Assembly: GCA_037951105.1 (NCBI GenBank)
Contig: JBAMJV010012233.1
Coordinates: 1-64,000, forward strand
Reading direction: 5' to 3'
Origin: Echinarachnius parma
Lineage: Eukaryota; Echinodermata; Echinoidea; Clypeasteroida; Echinarachniidae
Length of the DNA: 64,000 nucleotides
Position numbers and translations under genes: made by a program. The notes beneath the pieces are model-generated. The model was not told where the DNA came from. It did no database searches and was given only the letters and a program-made list of their open reading frames with translations. Shown here in pieces: positions 21,704 to 33,400 of this stretch. Position 1 is the stretch's first letter. Each line of letters starts with the position of its first letter.

Positions 21704-22114
21704 CCCAGGTCGAAAAAACAGTTGTTACCAGTTGAAACCAGTTGGAAATTCAACTGGTTTTTACTGGTTTTAACTGGCATCAAGCGGTAGCAGTTAAAAT
21801 TCCCGGTTCCCAGTAAAGATAAATGGATAGATGTAGCAGACCAGTTAAAACAAATAGAAATACCAGTTGAAACCAATTCAAAATACCAGTTGAAACCAAC
21901 TACTTTAACTGGTCTTCATGTACCGGTTGATCCCACTACTGGTTTCTTAATGGTTTTATATTGGTTTCAACTGGTTTTCTTACTGGTCAGCCTTACTGGA
22001 TTCTTACTGGTTGATTCCAGTGTAACAATGTCCATATTGAAACCAGTTAATTGGCCAACTGGTATCAACTGGTACCAGTTTGCAACTAATGTTCAACTGT
22101 TTTTTCGACCTGGG
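21704..22114. mobile_element. 411-bp palindromic element built of ACTGG motifs
   Basis: CCCAGGTCGAAAAAACAGTTG is exactly inverted at 22094-22114. Between the ends, ACTGGT / ACCAGT hexamers recur some 30 times, in mirrored orientation on the two halves. Coding capacity is nil. A target duplication is not resolved. Confidence 0.85.
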
Positions 22115-22860
22115 CTTTAAAGAAAGTTATGGCCGAATAAAAAAAAATATGTTTTTACCATATTTTGCCAATTTGCGTGCGCGCGTAATTTTAACTTTGA
22201 CGCGCGCTTACTCCGTTATTATGAGTCAACAATGACTCAAATGTATGGAGTGTGTTGAGGAATGTACGAAAAATGCCAAGACTGGGTAAAAACGAATTTT
22301 TTCTTATCATTTTGCGTTACGCGCACAGATACGCGCGCGCCGACGCGCACGCGCATACATTTTTGAAACACTTCAAATTGTCTGAAACAATTATAGTAAA
22401 TTGGTTACTCGGGTTGGGGATTTGATAATTTTTTGACATTTTGTTTCTATTTGACGGACGCGTACGCGCGCGTCTCCATTAAGATGACATATCACGAGTG
22501 TCCAGGGCGATCTTCTGGTACGTCCGGTAAATTTTGGTTGCATGGCTTGGAGTGGACACTTGGTAGTTTGTCTTGCTCGGTGACCATGTTAGAGCGATCT
22601 CTGATCTACAGTTTGGCGGAAGGCGTTGATTCCATAGTGTTTTCTTAAAAAACGGCAAAGGCTCCTTTTTGGCATTTCCAGATTCTAGGGCACAGATTAA
22701 GCAATTCGCGATGCTTTATCCTGGTGGTCAATCGTGGACGTCTTAAAGATTCCCGTAGCTTTCATTGACCCTCCTCTTGATGACGTCTGAGGATTTTACA
22801 GACCGTAAACTGCGATGTTCCAACGAAATAGTGGACATTGCTTGTTGAACAACATGGTAT
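22115..22860. other. Intron sequence with alternating CG-rich tracts
   Basis: Stretches such as GCGTGCGCGCG (22175), ACGCGCGCGCCGACGCGCACGCGC (22330) and ACGCGTACGCGCGCG (22460) alternate purine and pyrimidine, a pattern prone to Z-DNA. No exon recognised; the end may include the 5' UTR of the non-LTR element. Confidence 0.45.
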
Positions 22861-22869
22861 TGTGATAAG

Positions 22870-23280
22870 TGTAAAGTTCAAAATGAATGTCCCTTGTGTG
22901 ATCAACTAGTTTTCAACAACCACTCGGACATTTGCTGTGATCACTGTAGCAAATGGTATCACACCGATTGCTGTAACATATCGCTTAGCCAATATAGGAA
23001 TATGCAGACTGATGGAGCTAGTGTAACATGGATTTGTTCAATATGTGACCATCCTAACTTATCAAACTCCCTGCTAAATAACTCAGGATCCATTCTGAGT
23101 AATAACTCCTTCTCTGTTCTAGGGGATAACTCCGAGGAATATGTCAATCCTTCACCACATACCACACCGCTTCCTACCCGTAAGATTAAGAAAACTCACA
23201 AAATAGAAAAGAAAAGCCTGAAAATTCTGGTCGTGAATTGTCGCAGTCTACGAAGAAACACAAAACAGGCTGAACTCCAG
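22870..23280 (+). pseudogene. Non-LTR element: zinc finger and endonuclease N-terminus
   Basis: CX2C pairs with an H-C-S-K-W-Y-H-T-D-C core form a PHD-type finger, then a Ser/Asn-rich linker. After a basic stretch comes K-I-L-V-V-N-C-R-S-L-R, the first strand of an AP-type endonuclease with its conserved Asn. The frame stays open until the inserted element at 23281. Confidence 0.8.
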
Positions 23281-23540
23281 GGGTGGTATTCTGTAAGGAT
23301 CTTAGGAGGTGAAGTTGATCTTAAGAGCAACTTTGGTATTCTGTAAGTTGCTCTTAGAGTTGCTCTTAAGACCAACTCTGAAAAGTTGCTCTTAACTTAA
23401 GAGCAACTTTTCGAATATGTAAATGTATGCAAATATATGCAAATAAGCATCCTAAGATAAGAGGTATTCTGTAGATGAAGATAAGAGCAACTTTTTGATC
23501 TTATCTTAAGACTGCCTACAACCAGTCTTAGTTTGAATTA

Positions 23541-23906
23541 AACACAACAAAAATAGGAAGTCCCCCCTCATCAAAACAGCGTAACTTTTTAACGAAACGG
23601 TTTTGAGCAAAATAACTTGGCAGAATTGTTTCTACACTTATTGACTAACTTCTGTTTTAACATTAAATTGGTCCGTCAAGTCATGCATGAGTGAGTAACA
23701 TTTTGACTCTTGTGACTTTTCAAAAGTGACAATTTTGCCTTTAATGTGTGCTCACTCATGCATGACTTGACGGATCAATCTCATTTTCACAGAGAAGTTA
23801 GCCAATAAGTGTAGAAACAATTCTGCCAAGTTATTTTGCTCAAAACTTTTTTTACGCTATTTTGATTAGGGGGGGGGGGGGGGAACTTACTTTTTTGTTG
23901 TTTTAG
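23541..23906. repeat. Long hairpin inside the 1,830-bp transposon
   Basis: Arms of well over 100 bp, for example GAATTGTTTCTACACTTATT inverted as AATAAGTGTAGAAACAATTC and GTCATGCATGAGTGAG inverted as CTCACTCATGCATGAC. The outer arms carry a C run and a G run facing each other. It may itself be a foldback transposon. Confidence 0.75.
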
Positions 23907-24159
23907 AACGCGTGATCAAAATGGCCGACGAATTATTGTTATATCAATTTTGGCGGCGGCAGGAGCAGCTAAATCGCAAAGGTCAATTTTAAAAAGTAGA
24001 AGAAAATTCTCCCTCTATGATGCTCCTATCTACAACTTTCGTTGCATTTTCGCAACGCACTTTGATGACATGTTTGACTGCAGTTGACGTAATGCAATTT
24101 TGGACGAATTATTCTGTTACTAGGTGTGGTACAGTGGGTACACCATAGAATTATGATAT

Positions 24160-24226
24160 CTTGATATGAATAAACAAACAAACCCGTTTATAAACGGGTT
24201 GGTTTGTTTATTCATAATTAATTCTA
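24160..24226. repeat. Palindrome AATAAACAAACAAACCCGTTTA
   Basis: AATAAACAAAC(AAA)CCCGTTTATAAACGGG followed by GTTTGTTTATTC pairs almost completely, a roughly 45-bp hairpin. Confidence 0.6.
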
Positions 24227-24737
24227 TGGGGTACACAGTTGCTAAGGCATAAGCATATTTTGCGCGCAAATTACTTATTGCGCGTTGTCGGTGCGCGCAC
24301 GATGCGCGCAACACACTTTCATGTACCATCTATATTGCTCAGACAGTAACATAATGATTGACTGAAATTGACTTCATAAATGCACGTTTTTATTATTGCT
24401 CCTTGAGAGTTTGAGCAATAAATTGTATACGTGTCCGTATTTAAAACATGTAAAAATAAATATGAACAAATATTTTCTTCAAACACTTATAGATAAGCAG
24501 ATATTATTACATCTCAATTACATCTTAATTCCATCTCAAGGAAATAAAGGACGCTTAAACTTATATTTATTTTCTATGAGAGTTTGTTCAATTACACATT
24601 TCTTTATTAACTGAAGTTTGTTTAAATGAGTAATATGATTGCTGTTATAATGTCATACTGTTAAAAGATATGTTGTAGTACTGTAATATACTCTGCAACA
24701 ATGTGAAAAAAAGAATATCCATGAACGATATGAACCA

Positions 24738-24754
24738 AATCAATCAATCAATCA

Positions 24755-24842
<88 letters not shown>
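24738..24842. repeat. (CAAT)n microsatellite
   Basis: About 25 tandem tetranucleotides. The 60-codon frame through it is an artefact. Confidence 0.95.
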
Positions 24843-25110
24843 TGATGTGGCCACGTGGTATCTACTTGACAATTCTGCAAAATGATTAGTTGTTCATCAA
24901 TGAAAACAAAGACGATGATTGGTCGAATGGTTATTAATGGGCGTGGCTCATGAATATTTATGAGCTAATTAATTATTCATTATTCATGCTAAGATCGTCC
25001 TAAGAGCAACTTACAGAATACCACTTAGGCACATCTTAGGGAGCTCTTAGAGTTGATCTTAAGAGCAACTCCTAAGAGCAACTCTAGGATGAACTTACAG
25101 AATACCACCC

Positions 25111-26185
25111 CAGGCCTTAATTAAATCTGAGGAAGCAGACATTATTATTGCATCTGAGACTCACCTTGATGACACCTTTCCTAGTCATATAGGCTTACCA
25201 GATGGTTATAATTTATATAGAACCGACAATTACCTGGGCTCAGGGGGAACTCTACTCGCATTCAAGGAGAATATACTTTTGTCACCAATCGAGAGTAACA
25301 CAAATGTTGGAACATAGGGTAAACTACTTACCTGCCGCGAAAGACCAGTCTTTGTAGGATCTCTCTATCGCAATCCCTCATCAACTATACAGCAGCTAGA
25401 GGAGCTTGTCTATGAGTCTAGCCTCTCTAATATAACTACTGGGCAATCACTCCCGCTAGTCATCCTGGGAGGTGATGTAAACTTACCTGACATTGATTGG
25501 GAAACGTCTGCAGCTAAACCTAGCCCACAGTATGGCATGGCAATGAACCAGACATTCCCTGACATTGTCGAGAACTTTTACCTTAACCAGCATGTCCATT
25601 AACCTATATAGACGACTTAATAACACTCTGGATATCCTACTATCTACCTATCCAGCCTGTGTCACTGAAACTCGCGTGATTCCTGGCATGAGTGACCATC
25701 ATGCTGTTGTTGCTGACGTCATCTTAGGAATTAAAACAATTAAAAAGAAGCCCAGGAAAATTGACTTGTTCAAGAAAGGGGATTTAATAGGACTAAGAGA
25801 AACTCTACGGAATAGTTGTGACCTCTTGATTGAAGGATATGATGGAAGATCACTCAATGATAATTGGACGCTTATTGAAGAAGCCATAATGAAGGCTGTC
25901 CAACAGCATATCCCAACTAGGAAACAGAAAAATAAGAACATACCATGGATCAACTCGGGGATAAAGCGTGTCATTATGAAACGTACGAGACTCTTCAACC
26001 GAGCCAGAAAGACAGCCAATGCAAAAGACTGGGAGAACTTTCGTATAATACGTAACAGCATCAGAAGATCAATAGACAAAGCCCAAACCAAGAATATCCG
26101 AGGTATCTTGAACACTGAAAATCTCCGCTCGGCACTGAAACGTTTCTGGTCCTATGTTGCTCACGAGAAAAAAGATCAACTATGA
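25111..26185 (+). pseudogene. Non-LTR element: endonuclease remainder and linker
   Basis: Continues with I-I-I-A-S-E-T-H-L-D (catalytic Glu block), L-G-G-D-V-N-L-P-D-I-D-W (the Asp/Asn block) and, after a frameshift near 25600, G-M-S-D-H-H-A-V-V (Ser-Asp-His block). A linker with P-W-I-N-S-G-I follows. A stop near 25315 and another at 26183 break the frame. Confidence 0.85.
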
Positions 26186-26379
26186 TAGTGGAATCCATTA
26201 CAAACAACTAATGGAGTCTCGTACAGTAGCAGCAAAAAAGCAGAAGCATTAAACTCCTACTACGAATCCATCTTCACTGTGGATGACTCAACTGTTGAGC
26301 CATCCTTCTTCTCGGCCCTATATCTATCTATGGATAGCATCTCAGTGGATGAATAAGGAGTACTTAGGCTTCTAAAAAG

Positions 26380-26895
26380 GTCCAGATGTCCATAAAGCAC
26401 GGGGTCCAGACGAGATCCCCACTTACATGTTAAAGGAGTATGCTAAAATCCTAACACCACTCCTCACCAAGATCTTAAACCAGTCACTTACGGATGGTGA
26501 CCAATCGAATGATTGGCTGACAGCCAATGTGTGCCCGATATACACGAAAGGGGACCGCTCTCTACCCGTAAAGTATCGTCCAATATCCCTAACATATATC
26601 TCCTGCAAACTACTCGAACACATAGTCTTCCACCATATTATGGACCATCTTGAGGATCACCATAAATTATACTCAAGCACTACCAGCATGGATTTCTTAA
26701 AGCCCACCCTTGTGAAACCCAGCTCAACAACACCACTGAAGAAATCATGCATTTTTTAGACGGTCATAGTGGGGGCCAAATTGATATGCAAATCTTCGAC
26801 TTTAGTAAAGCATTTGACACTGTGTCACACCCAAAATTTCTCCTCTAACATCACGCTATCATAAAAAACTCTAATATCCCTTATTCGAATATTCT
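26380..26895 (+). pseudogene. Non-LTR element: reverse transcriptase, N-terminal half
   Basis: G-P-D-E-I-P-T-Y-M-L-K and Y-R-P-I-S-L-T (RT block 2), then out of frame F-S-K-A-F-D-T-V-S-H, which holds the first catalytic Asp. Stops and small indels occur at 26757 and 26848. Confidence 0.85.
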
Positions 26896-27362
26896 CCTTG
26901 CCATGTCCACACGCATATACACACAAAACCGGGCAGATTGTTACTTGCTAGCAATTTAGAGGTACATCAGAGTACCTCTAAATGTTTGGTCCAGTGTCGC
27001 TAAAATTTGTCCTATCTGGCTTTGGTGAATAAGAAAAAATTAGCTGGGTGTTAGGTCGTCATTCAACTTCACGCCTTTGTCCAACAAAGCTCTATTCAGA
27101 ACGTCCCGCATAAATAGATTTCAATGCATTTAGTCGGCACCGCAGATATATTGTTGTAATTGTTCGCATTTCGACTAACAATGTCGTGTAATACCAAATG
27201 ATTGTGGAATTTAGACAGATGGGTTGTCATGCTAGGCCAGGCTTTGACTACGATAGTGAATTTAGCCTATCGGCCTTTTGTGAATACCAGTTAAGCCTAG
27301 CGGACATCGAAATGGTAATTTGATCAACCAACTAGCTTATCGGGGTTTTATGAATATGGCCA
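26896..27362. mobile_element. Roughly 0.47-kb insert splitting the reverse transcriptase
   Basis: The RT sequence stops after I-K-N-S-N-I and resumes at W-L-T-R-R-T-Q-R-V. In between, motifs like CTATCGGCCTTTTGTGAATA recur at 27008, 27266 and 27342, as in a MITE with subterminal repeats. CCA precedes both junctions and may be a 3-bp duplication; exact ends are uncertain. Confidence 0.55.
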
Positions 27363-28340
27363 CTGGCTTACAAGACGAACCCAGCGAGTTCTGATCGATA
27401 GAGAGATATCCCATCCAATACACGTTACGTCAGGCGTGCCCCAGGGCACGGTCCTTGGACCGCTGATGTTTCTTCTCTACATTAATGACATTGGGGAACA
27501 CCTGAGCTCGGAAACAAGCATCAAACTTTTTTCCGATGACTGTCTATTGTTTCGCCCTATTTACAATCAAGACGACCGAGTTCAACTTCAGAGGGACCTG
27601 GATGCTGTGAAAGATTGGGCCTCCTCATGGGAGATGAGCTTCAATCCCTCCAAATGTCAAACAATGCATGTAACAAGAAGCATAAATCCAAAATTGTTTA
27701 CATATAATATTTCGGGAGTCAACCTAAAAGTAGTAACCCGGTGTACCTACCTAGGGGTAAACTTTACTAATGACATGTCATGGAACCACCCTATTAACCA
27801 CATCTTACAGGATGCCAGCAGGATATTAGGCTTCATACGGAGAAATCTCTCAAGATGCGATACTGAAGTGAAAGCCACCGCCTACAAAGCCATGGTCCGC
27901 CCTAAACTGGAATATGTTGCATCTGTATGGGACCCATATCAATCCAACCTCATAAATAAGATAGAGATGGTTCAAAGATGGGCAGCACGGTTTGTTGTTA
28001 ATGACTACCGTCGAATTACAGGAGTGTCTGACCGTGTGACCTCGCTAAACTGGCCCCTTTACATGAACGAAGGAAGGTTAGTAGACTCTCTCTGTTCTAC
28101 TAAGCTCTTCATCAGGAAGCTGCTGTCAACATCCCGCCATATGTAAAACAAGCAACCCGACCTATGAGAGGAGACCCTGATCGCTATACCCTCCTTCAAT
28201 GTCGCACGAAAGCATATCTCAATAGCTTTCTTCCCAACACGCTGAAAGACTGGAACAACCTGCCCCCCGCAATTAAAAACTTAAATACACAATTAGCCTT
28301 TAAGAATCAACTTGATAAGGACCTTAAGCTGAATTAAATT
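27363..28340 (+). pseudogene. Non-LTR element: reverse transcriptase, C-terminal half
   Basis: S-G-V-P-Q-G-T-V-L-G-P (block 4) then K-L-F-S-D-D-C-L-L-F, the catalytic block with F-S-D-D where F-A-D-D is commonest, then the thumb with L-G-V-N-F. An open 236-codon stretch ends at 28144, and the C-terminal part (W-N-N-L-P-P-A-I) continues in another frame to a stop near 28337. Confidence 0.88.
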
Positions 28341-29800
28341 GCACGACGCACGAGTAGGCATGACCAGCTCTGGACGCTGGTGCTGTTTCAGCGATGTCCG
28401 GATTCCATTCAGAGATTCAGAGAAGCACCCCTTCCTGGTGGAGCACAAGCATCGTTTGGCGTGTAGCCAATAGTGTTGGACGGAATATGGCCTAGAGAGC
28501 CTCTATGCCAATTTTGATTGAAAATTGTACAGCCAACTCTGAGAAATGACACATAATGATGACCTGTTGAACATACGCTTTGGAGAGGGAAATGGGCCAA
28601 TCATCATGGCCCTGGGAAGCGGGGGTGCTGGGGGTGCTGCAGCACCCCCGGAAATTGTTCAGGGGGTGCGCAAAATTGTGTGTATGTTTTAATGTATATC
28701 ATTATGCTTCGTTTACGAAATTGTCACACAGCCGACAGCCACAAATGACGCTTCTTTTTTTTTTTTTTTTTTTTTTTTAACTTTCTTTCACGAAATCCTA
28801 TAACATGTATCCCTGGCACGCGACCCAATAATACTCGCGACACTCGATACAGGCGCGGTGCGTGGTAACCAGCTGATAGTATATGGGTCTGGTGGGACTT
28901 TGAACTTTCCCGGATGGCTAGTCAGCTCATGTGTGTGCGTGCCATGCAAAGCTTGCAATATGCCAATCTATGTGTACAGTGATGATTGCAAGTTTTTTGT
29001 GCTGACAATGGAAACCAGATTGCTGGTCTATATCGCCCATGGTCAGCGTTTTGCACTATGAAGTTTTGTGACCAGAGTGAATTTGTCTCACAATCGTAAG
29101 TGTTAAACCATTCCTCAATGATTCAAAAGAATTTGTGATTTACTGGTTGATTGATTCATTATCACAAGTCATGAGTGATGTCAATATTATGTAGCATACC
29201 AACTACTAAGCTACTTAAATACAAGTAGAAACGACTGAAACGTATTTATAAGATCATGCTGGTCTCCGTCTATTGAACTTTGCTAAAGCTAAAGAGAAGA
29301 GAAAAGAAGAGAGAAGGTGTGAGGATGATAAATGTCATGCCATGTAGGCTGATCGTCACCAGCTAATGAAACAACACGAACATCGAAGTGACATTACCTT
29401 TTTCCATAATTATGTAACGCATTATCATATAAACCGAAGTTAGTAACCAATCGTAACAACTATACGACTTGTAAATTTATATGAAATGTGCAGTAATGAA
29501 TAAATGCCGAGAAGGAGAAAGAAAGACAAAAATCATGGAAGCCGAAGAACAGCGTATGCCACAAAACTTTGTCATCCAATCGCAAATTTTAAAAATAATA
29601 TCCTCAAGAAAGTGATAAATTAAGCTCACCACCTGACCGTTAAACCTCCTATGTATAGGTTTAGGCCTATAAAGATTTTCCCGCCCATTTTCGTCACCTC
29701 TTCATTCTATTTTTAAAATTTGCTTTCAATTCCAACGTAGGCCTTTATATACGACACGATCATTTGGACACCATTCTTCCCGCCCTTCACTGGTAAGGGG
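28341..29800. other. Intron sequence of gene B
   Basis: Begins with the presumed 3' UTR of the non-LTR element. At 28618-28660 GGGGGTGCTGGGGGTGCTGCAGCACCCCC forms a palindrome of a dispersed kind, with a poly-T run at 28749-28779. A donor-like site at 29096 follows a short open stretch but has no acceptor or second copy. Nothing else recognised. Confidence 0.4.
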
Positions 29801-30960
29801 GTCAGGGCGGATCCAGGGGGTGGGCCGGGGGGGAGGGGGGGGGGGGGAAGTCAGCAAATAAACGAAACAATTCTGCTAATTTTTTTTCTTCTGGCTTGTC
29901 AGAACAATTTGAAGTAAAAGGGCACCCCAAATAGAGATCCATCAAAGCAAGGGTAAGATAATGTTGAGAACCTTTTGCCCCCATCTTGAAAATGATCCTT
30001 CTACATCAAGCGCATCATTTACAGATCCACCTAACCATACAAAAATACTCGCTCACATACATATTATTTCACAGCCTCGGGTGTTTATATTTGCCAAGGT
30101 TCCCTGGTGTAGGAGGGGGGACACCCCCCTCCCAAACCAGTGGAGGATCTACGGGGGGGGGGGGGGGGGGGGTTAGGGGGTTTAACCCCCCCCCCCCCCC
30201 CCCCTCCCTTGGGCTGCCAAGTAAAAATGTATCAGTGAAAAAACAAGAAGTGACAAAAAATCACTTACGGGGGTTCAAAATAGCAAAAAAAAAATCGCCG
30301 CTTCGTGGCTCGTGGACGAAAGTGAAAAAAAAAAAGGTGCAAAAAATCGCTTACGGGGGTTCAAAATAGCCAAAAAAATTCACCCCCTTCCCACACCCCC
30401 CCCCCCCCCCCCCCCCCCACTGCGGTGCTCCGCTCCCTCGCAGTTGTGCCACGCCCCCAATCCGTTGACCGTATACGTACCACTTTAAAATTCCTTCCGA
30501 CGGGCCTGTATATACGTATATTATCTCAGCACCCCCGGTGAAAAAATCGTTCCCAGGGCCCTGCCAATCATCAAAGGTCCTGCTTTTCAAAGCTCAAAAC
30601 AAAAGGCTCAATTAATTTATGCAAATTCATGCAACCATTTATTGTACATTGGTAGTTTGGAAACATAATTTAATCATTATTTTTAGTCTAAAATGAATCA
30701 TTAGTCGCAAAAAACAGGAAAAAGAATGAAGTTGGATCTAAAAAAAAAAAATCCAACCTTATGACCAACAGTGTAGTATATTTTCAATGGGCTGACCACG
30801 CCACTCCGTACTCGCTCTACACTCAACGATAATTCAGCCGACAATCGTAGTAGACAACCGTAGTCGGACTGAGTACGACCACGCGCTGAGATGAGCGTAC
30901 TAGATGTCCTCCGTAGCATTTGCGAAAAAGCTCTAAAATGGCTTCCCAAGACGGTGGCGT
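29801..30960. repeat. Poly-G / poly-C repeat cluster
   Basis: Five G or C runs of 15 or more, and a duplicated segment (TTACGGGGGTTCAAAATAGC at about 30265 and 30351) in which the intervening sequence is A-rich. Gene signals are absent. A Gly-rich 23-codon frame at 30938-31009 has no splice support. Confidence 0.55.
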
Positions 30961-31056
30961 AGGCGGTGGTAGGGGCATTACTTTGGAGCACGTGTCTCCA
31001 AAAAACTGATGAACCAATAACAAACATTACGGGGACAAATGTTTGCCTGTTTTCAG

Positions 31057-31164
31057 GTGATACTCAGTCTTCGTCGAATCAAGATCAAACGCCCACCCTA
31101 GAAGGCAGTTCTACACCATCGCCAATACCATCACCATCTTCATCTTCATCATCAGAAGCAGCGG
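31057..31164 (+). CDS. Gene B: Ser/Pro-rich linker exon
   Basis: A good acceptor (gtttgcctgttttcag) and donor (GCGG|gtgagc) bound 108 nt, phase 1 at both ends. The peptide is G-D-T-Q-S-S-S-N-Q-D..., then P-S-P-I-P-S-P followed by seven or so Ser and E-A-A. It is low-complexity and probably disordered. The phases match exon 20728-20860 before and exon 41669-41999 after, which is why I place it in this gene; there is no homology evidence. Confidence 0.6.
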
Positions 31165-31307
31165 GTGAGCCCAAAATGACCCATCTAGTTGTCTTATAAT
31201 TATAGTCATTACAAATTGTTAGCGCTTTATGGTTTATGGAAACCCCATTGTTGGGATAGTATAGAACATGCATTTACACTTGCTGCAATCTGTGGTGCGC
31301 CATACGC

Positions 31308-31687
31308 TATACAGGGTGGCCCCCTCCCCCCCCCCCCCCCCCCAAACAAAAAATAAAAAAATTATTTTTTTACCAAGTCAGTGCCTGATAAATCGCACAT
31401 TGTGCTCGTCATAGCGTCGAGTAACCCAGCCCATTCTCTCGGCACACGGCTGAATGCACACCAGCAATAACGCGCGTATTGCTCGTTGTTCGAATGCTAT
31501 GACAGGCAGTAATTGCGGTTTATCAGGCACTAACTCAGAGCGCCCTAAAACAAAAACTACACGACCAAAATTATTGATCTTGGTATCGTTTTTCATTGGA
31601 AAAGACACCCTATCCGATGGAAATAATCATTATGTCGCAATATTTTGGGAGGTGCCCCGTTCCGCTTTATTTGGGCCATCCTGTATA
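31308..31687. mobile_element. Inverted-repeat element, TATACAGG-GTGGCCC ends
   Basis: TATACAGGGTGGCCC at the left and GGGCCATCCTGTATA at the right. A related, more decayed copy appears around 52080-52320 (shared AGTCGGTGCCTGA...CACCCTGTATA). Poly-C occurs at 31325-31343. Confidence 0.7.
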
Positions 31688-32239
31688 CAAATCTGTATCA
31701 AACCTTTACATTCTTAAACTTTTAGAGGGGATCCAGCTTCGAAATAATTCAAGAATTACAATTATCTCTTCGAGCTACAACACCATATAACTGTTTAACT
31801 CTAGATTCAGATTCAGATTCAGTTAATTCAAACCATGAAACAGAAATAACAAATATTAATGGCAGTTTGATAATTAAATATTATACAAAATGGTTTTGGA
31901 CCCCATAGAAGCAGGAGCTTGTAAATTGGGGACCTTTTGCAAATTATACAATTCTAAAGAAATAATATGGTAGGTTGGTCATCATTCACACTGTTCACAC
32001 ACACACACACCATTCACTCAAACCCACATCATGGGCACTGCTATGAATACAAGAGAGAATAGAAGGAGCGAAAAGGGGGATACGAAAACACGAAGATAAA
32101 GAAAAAGGTGAATAGAAGAGCAAGTGGAAGTTACAGACAATCTGACAAAGTACTTAGTTTACAATAGTTGTTGCAGTAAGTCCCTTTTACATAGACACTT
32201 GAATCTTGACAAAGTTGTAGTTGGTCTTATATTCTCAGA

Positions 32240-32770
32240 GAGATTGATCCCTGCGGTGGCCGTAGGTTTCTATAAAAATAAGAAGGCACTGACGCAAGGC
32301 GCCCGCACGGCGACCGCAGGGGGACCGTACGGCAACCGTGCGGCCAGACTGACGCTATCGCTACTGGTAGCCACATGTGGCGTGGATAATTTAAATAGCA
32401 CATAAGGGTGGCCCCCAAACAAACGGAACGGGGAAATTCCCCGTTCCGTTTGTTTGGGGGCCACACTTATGTGCTATTCAAATACGGGGCAATTCCCAAA
32501 ATATAGTAAAACAAATTATACCAACAACAGTAAGTTTGAACGATAAGGGCAGCCTACGGCATGTCTCATTGCTACGGCGAACGTAGAAATGAAAATTGTT
32601 ATAACTCCGCGCTAAAATTCCACGGCGACCCCTGCGGCCTGTAAAATATACGGATACGTCGTACGGGGACCCTGCGGCCACCGCAGATTTTCTGCGGCCG
32701 CCGCACGTTTCTCTCGATTTCGGGGGCGTACGGCCGCCGTACACTCGCCGTAGAGCAAATGTGACTGTAG
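32240..32770. mobile_element. G+C-rich foldback cluster with a near-perfect 85-bp palindrome
   Basis: 32394-32478 is a palindrome with arms of 42 bp and one mismatch (AATAGCACATAAG...CTTATGTGCTATT). Around it GCGGCC, CCGTACGG and GACCGTACGGC motifs recur in both orientations. It is embedded in A+T-rich DNA and has no splice support. Confidence 0.7.
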
Positions 32771-32837
32771 CATAAACATGATAAAGGGCACGACAATAGC
32801 TCAGGAAGATCGCCTTAAATGACACTCATAATGTGCC

Positions 32838-32905
32838 GTGTTTGGCCTCGAACCCACGACCTCTACATCGAAAGACGAAGGACTGAACCGCTATACCACG
32901 AAACT
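32838..32905 (-). repeat. tRNA-like sequence
   Basis: On the minus strand GTGGTATAGCGGTTCAGTCC resembles a D arm and GAGGTCGTGGGTTCGAGGCC a T arm. Stem pairing is incomplete. It may be a tRNA relic or SINE head. Confidence 0.45.
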
Positions 32906-33289
32906 CGTTGTCTGGACAATACTATTATATATACATGTATTATTAATAGTAGGATTGATTTATGAATCGCATACACTATGATACGAGATTATCTCTGCGT
33001 ACACGACTTGGAAAAGCAAAGTGCGGCAACGTATCAAGATAGCGCCATTTCATAGAAAGCTCTCATTTTAGATCCACAACTTTGGTATATCTACTGTATA
33101 TTGATTGATACATAATTACAAGCAATACCTACGCATGCAATACCTACCCAGGGATACCCATGGTTAGATAGAGATGTTGAAAGATGTAGAATGGATTGGA
33201 GTATTAGTAAAATGTTTCCCTTCAATGTACGAGACTGATACACACACATATATATATTATATGACCTATAAAGATACTGGTGTGCGATT

Positions 33290-33400
33290 GGTCAAAATGA
33301 TGTCACGTGACCATCGCTACAAGGATGAGAAACGTTATATTGACCGACCAGTCAATATAACGCCGTTATATTGACCGGTGACGTAATTTACGTCACAATG
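33290..33400. repeat. GTTATATTGACC hairpin cluster
   Basis: GTTATATTGACC, its inverse GGTCAATATAAC-like CAGTCAATATAAC, and GTTATATTGACC again, followed by GTGACGTAATTTACGTCAC, itself a palindrome of a CRE-like site. Confidence 0.6.

Larger units (their letters stand above)
23281..25110. mobile_element. 1,830-bp transposon with perfect ends, inside the endonuclease
   Basis: GGGTGGTATTCTGTAAG opens the element and its exact inverse CTTACAGAATACCACCC closes it. CAG is duplicated on both sides (23278-23280, 25111-25113). Removing one CAG plus the element rejoins the endonuclease frame precisely. Subterminal AAGAGCAACTT / AAGTTGCTCTT motifs recur in both ends. A 3-bp duplication is used by PIF/Harbinger elements; no transposase is present. 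Confidence 0.9.
22860..28340 (+). mobile_element. CR1/Jockey-group non-LTR retrotransposon, twice interrupted
   Basis: Order on the + strand: Cys/His PHD-like finger (22870-23050), endonuclease start (23217), a 1,830-bp insert, rest of endonuclease (25111-25720), linker, reverse transcriptase (26400-26850, then 27362-28146) and a C-terminal extension ending at a stop near 28337. Frameshifts and stops (near 25315, 25600, 26185, 26345, 26757, 26848, 28143) make it inactive. Confidence 0.85.

Noticed and set aside
22894..23165. PHD-finger as a host chromatin gene
   Set aside because: It continues in frame into a retrotransposon endonuclease, the usual layout of CR1/Jockey-group elements.
24703..24885. 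Repeat protein rich in I-N-Q-S
   Set aside because: Translation of the (CAAT)n microsatellite.
29057..29096. ATG plus 13 codons and a consensus donor as a first exon of gene B
   Set aside because: The exit phase (2) does not fit exon 31057-31164 (entry phase 1), and there is no second copy.
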